Source of the DNA: Apophysomyces variabilis
Taxonomy: Eukaryota > Mucoromycota > Mucoromycetes > Mucorales > Mucoraceae
Assembly (NCBI GenBank): GCA_002749535.1
Contig: MZZL01000380.1
Span: 372,001-436,000, forward strand
Length of the DNA stretch: 64,000 nucleotides
Reading direction: 5' to 3'
The position numbers were made by a program, and so were the translations under genes. Under the pieces are notes generated by a model. The model was not told the DNA's origin. It did not search any database and saw only the letters and a list, made by a program, of their open reading frames with translations. Below, in pieces: positions 10,441-21,444 of the stretch (its first letter is position 1; every line of letters starts with the position of its first letter).

Positions 10441-11658
10441 TATTGTTGTCCGTTCCAGAAAAAATTGAGCTCGCAATCTTGGTTCCTCTAGCGTGTTGTG
10501 CTGTTGGCTTAAAATAATATCTCTCGAACGTGTCCGCTTGCAGACTCCAATTTGCGTGTTTTTTGACGTCTAGAATCGAATTACCAGCCTTGACGGCACC
10601 AGCGTTGGCAGCCGCGCGGATTGAGTGAGCCCTATATATTTTGGTGTTGATTCCTGCAGCTTCCAGATGTGATACTACCCAGCTTGCTACCGTTGTTTCT
10701 CTAATCGAATGGATCTTTCCAGGTTCGTGATGTGTGCCAGAAATAAGGTATGGTCCTCTGGCAGATTCGATCGCAAACTTTTAGTCTTCTCTATAAATTG
10801 ACACAAAGTATTGACGGGGCATAAGATGGCATCCTCTATAGCGCCTAGGACAGATGATTTGGATTGTGCTTCTTTGGGTTCCCGTATAATGAGAATCGCT
10901 CCTGTGATTCTATCTTCTTCTCGCTGAAAAGAAATGTCTCGTAATTGTAAGCGACATAGATCTGAACACTGGCGCCACATTGTAGCTATGCACAATAATA
11001 ATAGCGTTTTTGTTTGCAATCGGTCAAGGGAAAGGTTCTCCGACGAACCCCATGATCGGATGTCACGGACAAGGATTTAAATATCCCATGTTTCCAAACC
11101 TTCCTTAGAAGGTAATTTCACCTCGGTTCGTCTTCTGACCTTGAAGGAATTGTTGATAGTTGGTTGTTGAGCCAAACCTGGTTTGTTTGGATGTTATACT
11201 CTATAGAGTGAACCGATCGAGGAACGAAATGCTTTCAAGTATTCGTACGAGTAATGTTGTTTTTCTACAAAGAATTTAAGGAGGGCTTGGACATTGTATT
11301 CCTTTGGATCTACCGACGGATGCTGTTGGTGAGCCCACCGAGCCCAGGTCCGCCATGCTTTGTTATACCGAAGCGTTGTCTGCAGTCTCGTTATATGTAT
11401 GATGTATTCTGATTCCTTCTCTTGTAACCCTTGCTCTTTATAGGCTTGCCTGATAATCTGCATGCGATCATCTTCCATTTTCCCATTGTCCAAGTCATAT
11501 AGCTCCTCGCCATTCTCAATAACATTGGCCACCAGTACTGTGCTGGCCAGCACGACGTGATCAGTACTGCTGTTTTCACTTTCTCCTGCTGAAGTTTCCG
11601 CAGAACTCTCGGAATTAGACGCCATGGGGGGTGAAGAAACAATCCCTTGGTCGGCCAT
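10430..11658 (-). pseudogene. DIRS tyrosine recombinase, frameshifted
   Basis: Integrase of the DIRS relic, which would insert the circular DNA intermediate. Read on the minus strand from 11658: a low-complexity Ser/Glu N-terminus, a core-binding helix domain (YNKAWRTWARWA, LLKFFVEKQHYSYEYLKAF), then from about 11019 the catalytic domain (TKTLLLLCIATMWRQCSDL, RLQLRDISF). After a frame change near 10700 the end continues as HSIRAAANAGAV, DVKKHANWS and FERYYF. These supply the HxxR, H/W and nucleophile Tyr positions of the tyrosine-recombinase signature. The first catalytic Arg is probably the one in MWRQCSDL. The 3' end overlaps the internal complementary region, as in other DIRS elements. Frame breaks near 11190-11020 and 10700 make it non-functional as it stands. 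Confidence 0.75.
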
Positions 11659-11685
11659 TGTTGTTGGAATGCATCTATTGCTGAA

Positions 11686-12825
11686 TCATTGGGATCCGGA
11701 TGCTAACTCCAATAGGTCGGTAGTTGAGCATTGTGCCTTGCTGCAAATGCATCCACTGTTAGCGGTCCCGATCGACGTTGTATCTTTTGAAATACGGTCC
11801 GAGGTTGTCTTTTCGTACAATGGGATGTTGCGACGACTCAATGAATCGGCTTCGATGTTATTTACCCCCACGATATGATGAAATATCAGCTGTAGTTGGA
11901 ATCGATTTCAAAGCTCTTGTATTTCCAACGCTATATCCTGTAGTTGCACCGAGTTGGTTCCCCCTGATTTCCGCACATATTTCAGTGCCATAATGCTGTC
12001 GGAATATTTCCGAACTGTCGTTCCTGCGTATTCTTTTGCGTGTAATTGTATGGCGAATAAGATCGTCCACAATTCCCTGACATTGATGGATTCGGCTTTT
12101 TTTGGCGGGTCCAAAATCCGTAGGTCTGGATCTTTGGTGAATTCATTCCCCCGCCGGTGTCCGAGGCATCGACGTGAATTGTTAGGCTCGGTTGTGTCGT
12201 TTGGGCTTCTCGAATAGGGAGACCATTCTCTGCTGTGCAAGGTCCATCCACCACTGTAGATCTTTCAAGCCGTTCTGGGATATTGAACATTTGCATTCCC
12301 AGTTGTGATGATTCGTGTGAAGACTCTTCGCCAGATCGCGCTGTAAATATCGGAGATGTAGGACGGCTTCTCCAATCGCCGGGATCATAGCTGTCATCTT
12401 CCCCAAGAGACTTGCTATCCACCGGCATGATCTCTGGACTCGGAGATTCTGTGCCTGTTTGATAGGAGATCGAAGTTTCATCATTTTCTGCTATGGTACC
12501 TGAATTTGCATCCTTTTGGTATCGAAATGGAACCCCAGAAATTCTTGCTGGTGCATTGGCTGCAATTTGCTTTTGTCCATATTGATCTTGCTTGTTGTAT
12601 TTTCTCGACAACTTCGGAAGAGAATGCCATAGTCTTCTCACCGTCTTCTTCGGATTCTTCCAAATATCGCATGTTTTCGGGCAATTTAAGGGCTTTAGCG
12701 GAAAGTTGCCTTGTTTCTTGGTCCCAGATTCTGCCAGTAGCAAACTGGAAGATTGCAAGCCTTCTGAGTTTCTCCAATATTCCTTGGAGGTCCTCTCGGT
12801 CGCGTTCATCTTCCACCACGGTCAA
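11686..12825 (-). pseudogene. DIRS reverse transcriptase / RNase H fragment
   Basis: Polyprotein remnant in several frames. The C-terminal RT portion shows KSKLQP followed by EFLGFHFDT (about 12510-12580). The connection region includes RSPIKQAQNLRVQR and LHLRYLQRDLAKSL (12182-12484). RNase H follows with IHVDASDTGGG (about 12150-12185), SINVRELWTILFAIQLHAKE (about 12010-12090) and the typical exit GVNNIEADSLSRR (about 11830-11870). I could not find a YxDD catalytic box. The gag-like segment runs almost directly into the C-terminal RT region, suggesting an internal deletion that also explains the short element. Stops and frame changes occur at about 12484, 12182 and 11900. Confidence 0.7.
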
Positions 12826-13208
12826 CGATGAACTTGACGTCTTCGAAAATTTTCAACAGTGGCTTGTGCGGCCACTCGTGTTCTTTCTGAATGTTTGTAG
12901 TTTTGGACAATGGTTTGATACGCATCCATCGAGGATTTCTTAAGATCCGGGATGAAGGTACGGGTGATGACGCCTGGTTTGGTCCATTCACCTCCTTGAT
13001 ATCGTTGGACGTCTCGGACGAATTTTTTAACGCTATACTGGAGATCAGCCTTGGCAGTTTGTTCCAGCTCCTCGAGTATTTCCGTTGGGAGTTCTGGTCT
13101 GTCCCTATTTCATGGATCAACCGATTGTTGGGATTGAATGGCTCGGTTGAGTAGTTCATTGAATTGATCTTGTGTAAGGGTAACTGTGCCATTGGTCACA
13201 CTTTCCAT
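12806..13208 (-). pseudogene. DIRS gag-like N-terminal ORF, broken
   Basis: Candidate first ORF of the DIRS relic. An ATG at 13208-13206 opens MESVTNGTVTLTQDQFNELL and meets TGA after about 32 codons. Protein-like sequence continues in the same frame (RPELPTEILEELEQTAKADL, VRDVQRYQGGEW) to about 12840. The position just inside the right terminal repeat and the charged, helix-rich composition fit a DIRS gag, but no named domain is visible. Confidence 0.5.
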
Positions 13209-13361
13209 AATAGTACTACATTGCGCAGCTTTGAAAGATGTTAAGATATAGATAGAAAATTTCTTTATTATATAGACCCAATAAAGCGCAGTGATGGAAG
13301 TTCTACCACATCGGAGGCTGAACCGGAGTCAACTGGGGTTATGCTAGGAACGCCCCGCAAC

Positions 13362-16206
13362 TGAATAATAAACTTTTTGAAATCTGACGTTTCACCAAGA
13401 AATGCATTTTGTAATAAGGTTGGATTTAACTTTGCACATCCAGGGAAACTTTTGTCGTTTGTCGAAAGTCAGACGAGTAAAAAGCAACTGTTCGGACCGG
13501 AAAAGGCGTTTCCATCACAATGCTAGGAGCTATATCTGAGGTTGAAGTGATAGACATTTCAATAAGAAAACCTGAAACAGTCTCTACGTCTATAAAGAGG
13601 AATTTCAATAGGAGAGATACAAACAAGGTGAACAGCCAGGTTAGTACGTGAACTGAAACAGAATGGGTATTTTGGATAAAAACAATATCAAAGGTCGTTA
13701 CACAGTGACTTATTATGCACCAATATACACTTCGGCAGTGATTGATGAGCTAATTGAGAGGAGTGGCTATAGTTGTCTGTATTTACTGGACAGCTCACAG
13801 CAATGTCTTTAAATTGACGTAAAACTTTTACAGAAGAATGTCAATTTCATACTATCTGTCAATGAGACCTGGTTGATATACACAAATATAACTATACGAG
13901 CTTCGTGCCTTAAAAGCCATAAAATGTGCATGGTATGTGTCACATAGTGGTTCTAATTTTGACACAGTGGTCATGCTTAACTCTTTTTATTTGTGCCGAA
14001 TAACGGCGCCACGAATATCATTACGCCATCTTAATATCTGTATTTTCTGGGGAACTGTTTGGCCAATCTGCCAGGATTGTGAGATATTATTACCGGTGTG
14101 TGCCAATCAGAAGCGACTCTAAGTCGAGTTACCCTCTTCCAACACCCTCTTGTTATCGCGCTCTTTTGTAATGGATGAACCACTGTTGTTGCCTATAGAC
14201 CAGTTTTCTCTTTCTTCTCTTTTATGATACACACAGATTGTTGCTTTCGACGTGATTACATCACTATCTTTCCATGGCCATAAAACATCAGGTCTGAATG
14301 TCGACAGACAGCAACTGTAATTGCTTCACTGAATACCACTGCATACAATGGTAATGAGCCAGAGTTACGTGGGAATAGTGCTCTAATGGATTCTCACGGG
14401 ATGTTTGAAATTCCCGCGATCCACTTTTGTCCATAGGTCTCATAAGATATTTAAACAGAACCAAAAACATGTTAAATAAAACCACAACCAAGTATCGCTT
14501 ATATTTTGTTCTCAATAATGAGTAATGGAAGAAGTATCAGGCCAATTTGTTGATCATGTCCAATATGTCTTGCTTCCACTGAAAGATCTTCTCTGTACAT
14601 TCCAGCGCCTTTTTGATTTCGGTTGGTGTACTGAGACGTAGCAAGGACACATGTAGCTTTTTGAGGTGAATGCTACCAGGCAAAAATGCAGCAGTCGTCT
14701 AGTGACCAGGTCAATAAAAAGATATTTCTTAAAAGTCTATCAAGTTTACCTGTGAAGCGGACGCAGAAGACTTTTGCTGGGAATTCCGCTCTGCTCTCAT
14801 TGATCTTTTTCATGCTGGGTAATAGCTTAATGAAGATCGTTGTCTGCTTTTTCATGAGTATTGCTGAACATTAGTCCTCCAGAGAACTCGATAAAAACTG
14901 CTGCCATTCGACGCTTTTGCATCGTCAATGCAATCCCGTCCCATTTTCGATCTCCAGTCTCGTTTGCTTGCCGTTCAAGCCTATAAATTAAGGAATTAAG
15001 CAGAATGCATTGGTTGTTGTACAAATAAGCACTCAATATTGCAAGTCTACAATCGTTGTTACAGACAAACAGGCTATCGAAGATGCGAATGGTAGTTTGC
15101 ACTGCAGCTGTCCGCTTACCACTTTTTCTTGAATGGGGTTGCAGGGGCTTTGGATAAGTGTGAGACTGCAAATAGACGCAGGATGAGCATATGGCGAATA
15201 AGCGAATTTATGGACTTACAAATGAATAACAAAAGTTTCAACAAAGTTCAGATCTGCATGGAGGACAAGGTCAAAGACATCGCCATTTGAATACGTCGTT
15301 GCGGATTATTGTCCTCATTTTATCGCAGTATTTAGACACGCTTGGATAAGATCCATCAGCTTCTTGCAAGGATCGGACAGCGCGATTGTTGGCAAGCTGG
15401 TGTACTCGCGAAGTTGTCCAATGTTTTGTTTGTCAATAAGCATAGTTGTGGTATACGTCGCTGTCGTAGTGTGACTTCCTAGTACTTGTGTTGCATGAAA
15501 CAGGATGATCGGAATTAACGTGTTTCCATTTACAGTGAACTTCTGTAGTTTGGAACACCGACTGCACCTCTTCTCTACAGTAAATCAGAGATCTATCACC
15601 AAGGATGAAGACAAGGTGACACTGCTCTACCACGGTTATTACATTAGCTAAATCATACACCTATCGCCGAGAAGAACGTTCACTAATTATAAATCCCGCA
15701 TAAGACCAAATAATTATAAATAGGCAGACAAGTTGAATGAAATAAAGATATCCAACAGTCTCAAAGGATTCTATCAGTCCCTTTTTCCATCTACATATAG
15801 CACAATACTAATGAATTTGTCATCAAAATCGAGAATCCCTTGCAAAGCAATGCTATGGAGTCTGATAGACATAAGTTTAGCACAAATCTTTCCGTTCGAA
15901 TCACTCACATATTGTTAGAAAAATTTTGGGCAAGCGCCATTGCATCTTCAGGGTTACAAAGCAAATATAAACAAATATTATTTATACTACTCATGCCTGT
16001 TTCTTAAAACTCTTACCTTTCTCTTCATCGGAAGAATAAGTATCTTCTGTAGTAGCACTGGTAGCACTAGCAGATGTCATAAGCTCACTGTGCTCAGGAT
16101 CATGATGATTAGTCCGTTGCTGCAGTATACAGGATATGAATATTGTTAACGTTTGATCAGAAGAAGCCTATTCATTACTTTTTTGACATCTCCTCGATGA
16201 GAGTTA
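13362..16206. other. Loop of the inverted-repeat structure, right part; degenerate ORF fragment
   Basis: AT-rich DNA without an intact gene. A minus-strand ORF at 14827-15171 (QSHTYPKPLQPHSRKSGKR..., then MAAVFIEFSGGLMF) has real-protein character. The VxIEFSGGxxF block and the preceding basic SGKR block remind me of a dispersed, unnamed hypothetical family in Mucoromycota, from memory only. It has no clean start, end or splice sites and looks like a relic. Further minus-strand ORFs at 14288-14515 and 15433-15660 show nothing I can name. Confidence 0.35.
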
Positions 16207-16388
16207 CTACGCGCACTAAAAGTTTGGGTCACTTTAGTAGCTTTCCTTTTCAACTAATCATCGCCGTAGGCTTCTCTAAGGCAATGCCAACTTTTTAGTG
16301 CGCGAGCTGGCCTTCACCCGCCATACATTGAGCGTCATGCTTTAGTGCGCGAGATGACGTACTTCATGTTGACTTTTAGTGCGCATAG
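16207..16388. mobile_element. 182-bp TA-flanked MITE
   Basis: Inverted ends CTACGCGCACTAAAAGT (16207-16223) and ACTTTTAGTGCGCATAG (16372-16388) differ at one base and are directly flanked by TA on both sides (16205-16206, 16389-16390). Two more TTTAGTGCGCGAG copies lie inside (about 16290 and 16341). It is non-coding and resembles a Tc1/mariner-type miniature element. Its ends are unlike those of the mariner element at 4383-6047, so a different transposase would have mobilised it. Confidence 0.75.
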
Positions 16389-16548
16389 TAATTCCCCTCC
16401 TCGATTTCTTCGCAACTATTGTCGTTTAACCGCGCAACTGTTTCCAAGCAGCGTTTTCCGATTTGACGTGTAGTTGCAGTTTGTCTCCTCTCTCTCCAAT
16501 ACTCTTGGTATTGCTGGGCGAAATCACATGTATGATCGAAACGTGAGT

Positions 16549-18916
16549 ATACAGGAACTGCATATTTCCTAATCCAGGGCTTCATTGCGCACAGTCATCC
16601 GTGACGGCGACTTTCCCCATTCGTAAGCGTAACCAGCATAAACAGTTGCGACTACTGGGATCGCACATAAGTTTTAACTGTTGTGTTTGTGCGCCATGCT
16701 TCCTATGTTTTGTATACTTTTATGAAAATGCACTGTTAAAATGAATACTTTGTTTATGATAATGCGTGATGGCCAAATGAAACGGAAATGGAGTGCTAAT
16801 TGCAAGCCAAAACGCTGCATTTTTAACCGCTGCTTCAGCCCTATTGCTTTCTTCTTTTCATCTAGTGTATGAACAATAAATATCAATAATACATCAGTGC
16901 TTTATAACGGACGTTTTATCTGGATTAAAGATGCAAATGGGCATCTGGTTTGCTTACTTCTACTGCGTCGATGTTATCCTGCCATATGATTGGCTCGCTG
17001 TAATAACAGCGCGCGGAAGGTTTATGCAGCACTGCATGGTACGACATATGGTGCAAACATCAAAAGAAGAGAAAAGGACGACTTGAAAATAAAATAAAAT
17101 GGGATTAGTAAATAAAGGCCTTTTGTAAAGATGGTGTGGAATGGCACGTTATGCTTCTCATGTGCAAATGCGCCTTGTGGAGCTAATCATGGCAAATAAA
17201 GCGCATGGAATGACCGAAATGCGAATTGTTGCTGTTTCGCAATTGACCAACGCAGTGTCTGACTTTAAGCCGAAGTGCACAGAATATATAAAAAATTAGC
17301 ATTTTTTCTGTTGTTTTCAAAAGAGAGGGGGGGGGGCTATAAAACTTGATGAACAGTGCTATGTATTGTATATGGTTGCCGCGTTACTGGTGCCTATGGT
17401 TTTAAGTTTCAGTATGCATAACCGACGCGTTTATGCATGCTTTTCCAGGAACCAAAGTGATGTAGTCCATTGTTTTTCTGTTTCTGTTTTGTCTTTATGC
17501 AAACCGATGCTAAAATTTGCTTTTTACACAACATTCAGCATTTCGACTTTCATTAGACGAAGATGCAATCCGATTCCACATTGCATAAAACAGACTCATT
17601 TGGGTTGCTTTCTTTTTTCTTCTTTAATAAAGAGGAAGTAACAGCACGTACAGGTTAGAGATGCAGCCTGGATCTATGCTAATCTATATCTGATCTGTTT
17701 TTGATTAGACTGGACATTCGTCCGTCATGGCCGCATAAACGCATGTACCTCATTCACTCCCCATTTTTTGTAATTCCATGCAAATTCTCTTCAATATCAA
17801 AAACAGTTATGTCTGTAGTATACTAGATTTTTTTTTCAAATTTTTTTATTAATGTTTTCATACAACGTTAACACTACCTCTTGCTACAGGCCCTATCGGC
17901 CCTGCTACTGCAGTAAATTGCTCAAGAACAAGAGAGATAATCGAAAGTCCGTTCGACTTGCCAGTCACAGAGCAAAAAGTATAAAAGAACATGATTTCCT
18001 GCTTCTTTTTCGCTTTCTTCGTAACATTAAGGCCCTTTTGGGCCGAGATCAAAGTAAAGTGAAGTTAATTTTCTCTTTGCTTATCCTCTCTAAGGCCTTT
18101 TGGCCGAGATTATAGTTTAGTTTTTAGTTTAGTCATAGTTTAGTCTTCATTTCCCCTCCCCTTTTTTTTTTCCTTCGTTTTGGTCCTTTGATCCCTTAAT
18201 AATAAAGATCCTGAGGACCAATAATGACTGTTAAGTTTTATTATTGTCCTGGTTCCAATTGATCCCTCGATATTAATAAAGATCGCGGGGACTAGGGCAA
18301 TAATAATTTTCAAGTGTTGTGATTGGGTTTGTGACTGGAGCCGGGTGGCTCGAGGTGGCGCGCAAGGGCAAGTGCGGCGCGCTGGTGTGGGGGTGGCGTG
18401 TGGGGACATGAGGGCTGTCTCATGTCAGTGCCATGCCGAACTGCACCAGGTCCATGTACATGGCCGCACTTCGCCCATTCGCCGTGGATGGCGAACTGCA
18501 CCACCTCGATGAGCGGTTTCAGGAGGGGAACTGCACCACCTCGATGCTCCAATTTACAAAAAACATGGGGAACTGCATCACCTCGATTTTCAGATTGAGT
18601 GCATGGGAAACCGCCATTTGTCGCCATGACAACCGCAGACAAAACAATATTGGCAATGTTCGGTATTAGACCCAACCCTAAAGGTACTACTCGTTAAGAT
18701 GGTAACTGTAAACAGAAACAAATACAGTACCCGATCGTAAATATCAATAAACACTTCACAGCCATATTTGCCAAGGCACATAAGAAAAAAAGAGCGCATA
18801 CCAATGTAGGACAATTATCAGGTTTAATTAACCATAGATATATCATAAACAACTAAACTGAATCAGCCAAGCAATAAGAGACAGACGTAGAAACGTGGAC
18901 GCATGCAAATGCATTC
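16549..18916 (-). repeat. Right arm of the 12.57-kb inverted-repeat structure
   Basis: Exact inverse partner of 6349-8716 apart from position 18904. The outer edge lies at GCATTC|TTTTTAGCG; the inner edge is ATACAGGAACTG at 16549. Its ORFs mirror those of the left arm codon for codon, which reflects the DNA identity and is not evidence of coding. Confidence 0.95.
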
Positions 18917-20300
18917 TTTTTAGCGATTCTAAGGTCTCTTTAAAAATATATATTACGCTTCTTGGTTTGTCAAAAAGTGAACCGGCATGTTTGCAACGTG
19001 ATATAAAAACGCGTCTAGTAATTATGAAAATGATCGCTATAGCAATTGCACAGAATATATACATCATGGGTTTTTGTAGGCATCGAGCCTGTAGTTTTCA
19101 TTCATATTTTTGTTCTCGAATTTCAAGCACGTTTGCGAAGTCAGAAATATTCATTGATCAGAAACATATAGGTACTTCCTGAAAACGACTGTTAGAAAAA
19201 TCATACATGGGCTACAAAGGCTGACCTACTGCACCTTTCTCTGACATATCTCTCTTTTGAGAACTCTGGCAATCACTGTGGTGGGAGCTGTAACTTTGCC
19301 CTTCATAATGCCTGACAAAGCTGCTTTCCTATATGCAATAATAATGAGTTTTTTCTTCTTGTCTTCAGTATTGTTGGGGCATGCTGGGACCCACTTTGTA
19401 CAGCTTGGCTTTCGTTCATTCTTCGCACTTATTTATATTTTTGGCTACCGTGGATAGATGGTTTGTAATTTCATTTTGACATTTTTGTTTTCCCATGTAA
19501 GATTCAAACTTCAACCGTGCAAATCTAGAAAAAGTTAATGTTATCAAGAAGGGTAAAAGTTCATAAAAGTAGCTTATCTCTGGTCACGGTCATAAAAGCT
19601 TGTTATTCTGCTGTGGTTTCTCACAATATAGCTAATACTGCCTGAGAGCGTGTTCAGCTCAGCAGTTCTCAAGGATAGGATCCTATCGATAGTCACTTTT
19701 GTATCAAGGTTCTGCATCAACAAACGCTTTTCGCGTCTGATCGGCCCTGTTAAAGCCACAGATGGCATGATATTTCTTTGCTGTAGTGGTACGAATACGA
19801 TGTTGCGAATCTCAAACGCCTTCAGCAGCGACAAACAGATTGGAAATGCCTGGATCCACTCCGCATATTATTGCATCAACCAGCATGTCCCTGATAGCGG
19901 CAGGAGTAAGTGGTTTTCGCTTTGAACCAAAAGATTTCTTGTATTTGTTGAAAAAGAATATCGACATCATCAGTTATGATCATATTCTTTTCCGATAAGT
20001 CAGTTTGCACAGCGGTTCGTATGTTATGTTTACCAGAACATCTTTGTTTCCTTGTGTAAACTATTGATTATATGACAACCAATCTTGGACGTATCATATG
20101 GCACGAAGTAAAAAAAACATCGACCGCCTCATCGACTTTGATTGGCAGACCGCCATCACTTAAGCCTGCCTGGAAGTGAAAAGGGTTAAGGCTGAACCTG
20201 TGTCTTAAACGAACTGCATTTTTCTGTGAGCTACGATCTTACATTGCTACTTCATCGGAACCAGCAACGGTTTGCTTGCTTTGCAGCGCACTAATGTTTT
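18917..20300. other. No intact gene seen
   Basis: Mostly AT-rich. A plus-strand stretch at about 19840-19960 reads LEMPGSTPHIIASTSMSLIAAG, which could be a decayed DPG-type (RuvC-I) motif upstream of the Fanzor-like relic, but this is not firm enough to annotate. ORFs at 19257-19457 and 19574-19925 were not recognised. Confidence 0.4.
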
Positions 20301-20466
20301 TCTAACCCGTCCATCCATGGTATCGGGTCTCGTACATCATATAGTCAACGACGAAGCGAAAATACAATGTAGAAAACCATCTATTAAAATAAAAACAATG
20401 TCACGGAACAACTATTTACTGGTTCTTGCAAGGTAATTTGCGCCAGCAGATATGATACCTTAACGT

Positions 20467-21444
20467 TTGCTGATTGAACGTTTTGCCTACCATCTGAAGC
20501 TTCATAATCGATTCGCTGTACTTGAGACTCAGGATGACGACACCGAAGATGACTCGGCATCAGATTTCCAAAAGATACCAAAGACCTTCAAAATCACTGG
20601 GAAACAAATTGGTGACCTTTCCTTTACAAGACACATCAGAAGACAAAGGGAGTATAGGGAAAGGGTAAGAGCTGTATTTCATGTGGAGCTACGGTGCAAT
20701 GACAATTCTTTCTGTATCGCAGGCGAGCGAAGAAGGAAAGAAAGGTAAAAGCTATCGAAAAGAAATTGTCGAAGAACAATGTCGGAAATGCAGTTGACAT
20801 CGACAGTTTGCACAATTATCGCAAGGTAGTATTCCACCGTTCTATTGAACGCAATAAGTAACTTAGATTTGATTATAGATTGCGGTAGATAACAGAGATA
20901 CATTAAGGAAATTTTATTCGGAGAAGAAATCAGTAAAGAAGTCAAAACATACTCAAGATGTATACACGCAGAAAGCATACGCTACCGTTGCTTTGAATGA
21001 ACGCAATTTCCTGAATGGTTCGGGAAAGAAAACCGATATCTTACTTATGATGACTGGCTCGGTCGGGACAGCAGTGCGCTCCCCTATCCGAGGACATTAC
21101 CGGCGTGGTGGAAAGAAATTGAGAGAGCAACATTTACAACAAACATCGGTGGGGACGACAAACGAATTCCGTTCTTCTCAACTCTATCGCTACTGCTACC
21201 AAGTTCTCTCCCACCCGAGTAAGAAAAAGATGGCTATATCAAGAAAAATTTTGGCGTAGTCATACGTACAAATTCCGAATTGATTAGTGTGAAAAAAGGG
21301 TACGGCTTACGTGGCCGGAACCATAATGCTGCCCGGAACATTGCCTTCGCCGGGGCAAGTGCCCTTTTCTCAGAAAATCACGAACCATTCCCGGAGTTCA
21401 ACCCAAAGAAGCCAGTAAATACTTGCTGGATGATAATCTGTTAG
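20467..21444 (+). pseudogene. Fanzor/TnpB-like RuvC nuclease relic
   Basis: Fanzors are eukaryotic TnpB relatives: RNA-guided, RuvC-type nucleases carried by transposons. Here only a decayed C-terminal half is readable. Segments in order: KITGKQIGDLSFTRHIRRQR (about 20600-20655); after an apparent intron (about 20668-20726) a Lys-rich helix; after another (from about 20826) FYSEKKSVKKSKHTQD; then RGHYRRGGKKLREQHLQQ and NEFRSSQLYRYCYQVLSHP (up to about 21220). After a frame change near 21240 the end reads KKGYGLRGRNHNAARNIAFA, stopping at 21442-21444. RxxNAARN is the RuvC-III signature of TnpB/Fanzor, but its catalytic Asp is Asn (GRNHNAARN). The first zinc-ribbon Cys is Tyr (LYRYC). The N-terminal RuvC-I Asp is not confidently located; weak candidates lie near 19850 and 20310. 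The gene is dead. Confidence 0.6.

Larger units (their letters stand above)
10150..13361 (-). mobile_element. DIRS-type (tyrosine-recombinase) retrotransposon relic
   Basis: Reverse-transcribing element that integrates with a tyrosine recombinase and so makes no target duplication. The terminal architecture is diagnostic. The left end (10150-10270) and right end (13230-13361) are inverted copies of each other (TTCTACCACATCGGAGGC, CTGCGCTTTATTGG, then a pyrimidine/AT tract). An internal region at 10344-10440 is complementary to the outer ends of both termini back to back: TCAACTTCTTGG from the left end, then TTGCGGGGCGTTCC from the right end. That is the internal complementary region used for circle formation. 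Coding order on the minus strand is gag-like, RT/RNase H, tyrosine recombinase. At 3.2 kb it is shorter than typical DIRS elements (about 4.5-6 kb), and it carries many frameshifts. Confidence 0.85.

Noticed and set aside
11624..12943. Plus-strand ORFs across the DIRS relic
   Set aside because: The minus strand carries RNase H, RT and recombinase motifs; the plus-strand frames have none.
6349..18916. Polinton/Maverick element (long TIRs)
   Set aside because: No DNA polymerase B, retroviral-type integrase, packaging ATPase or capsid motif was seen in the loop, and 12.6 kb is short for this class.
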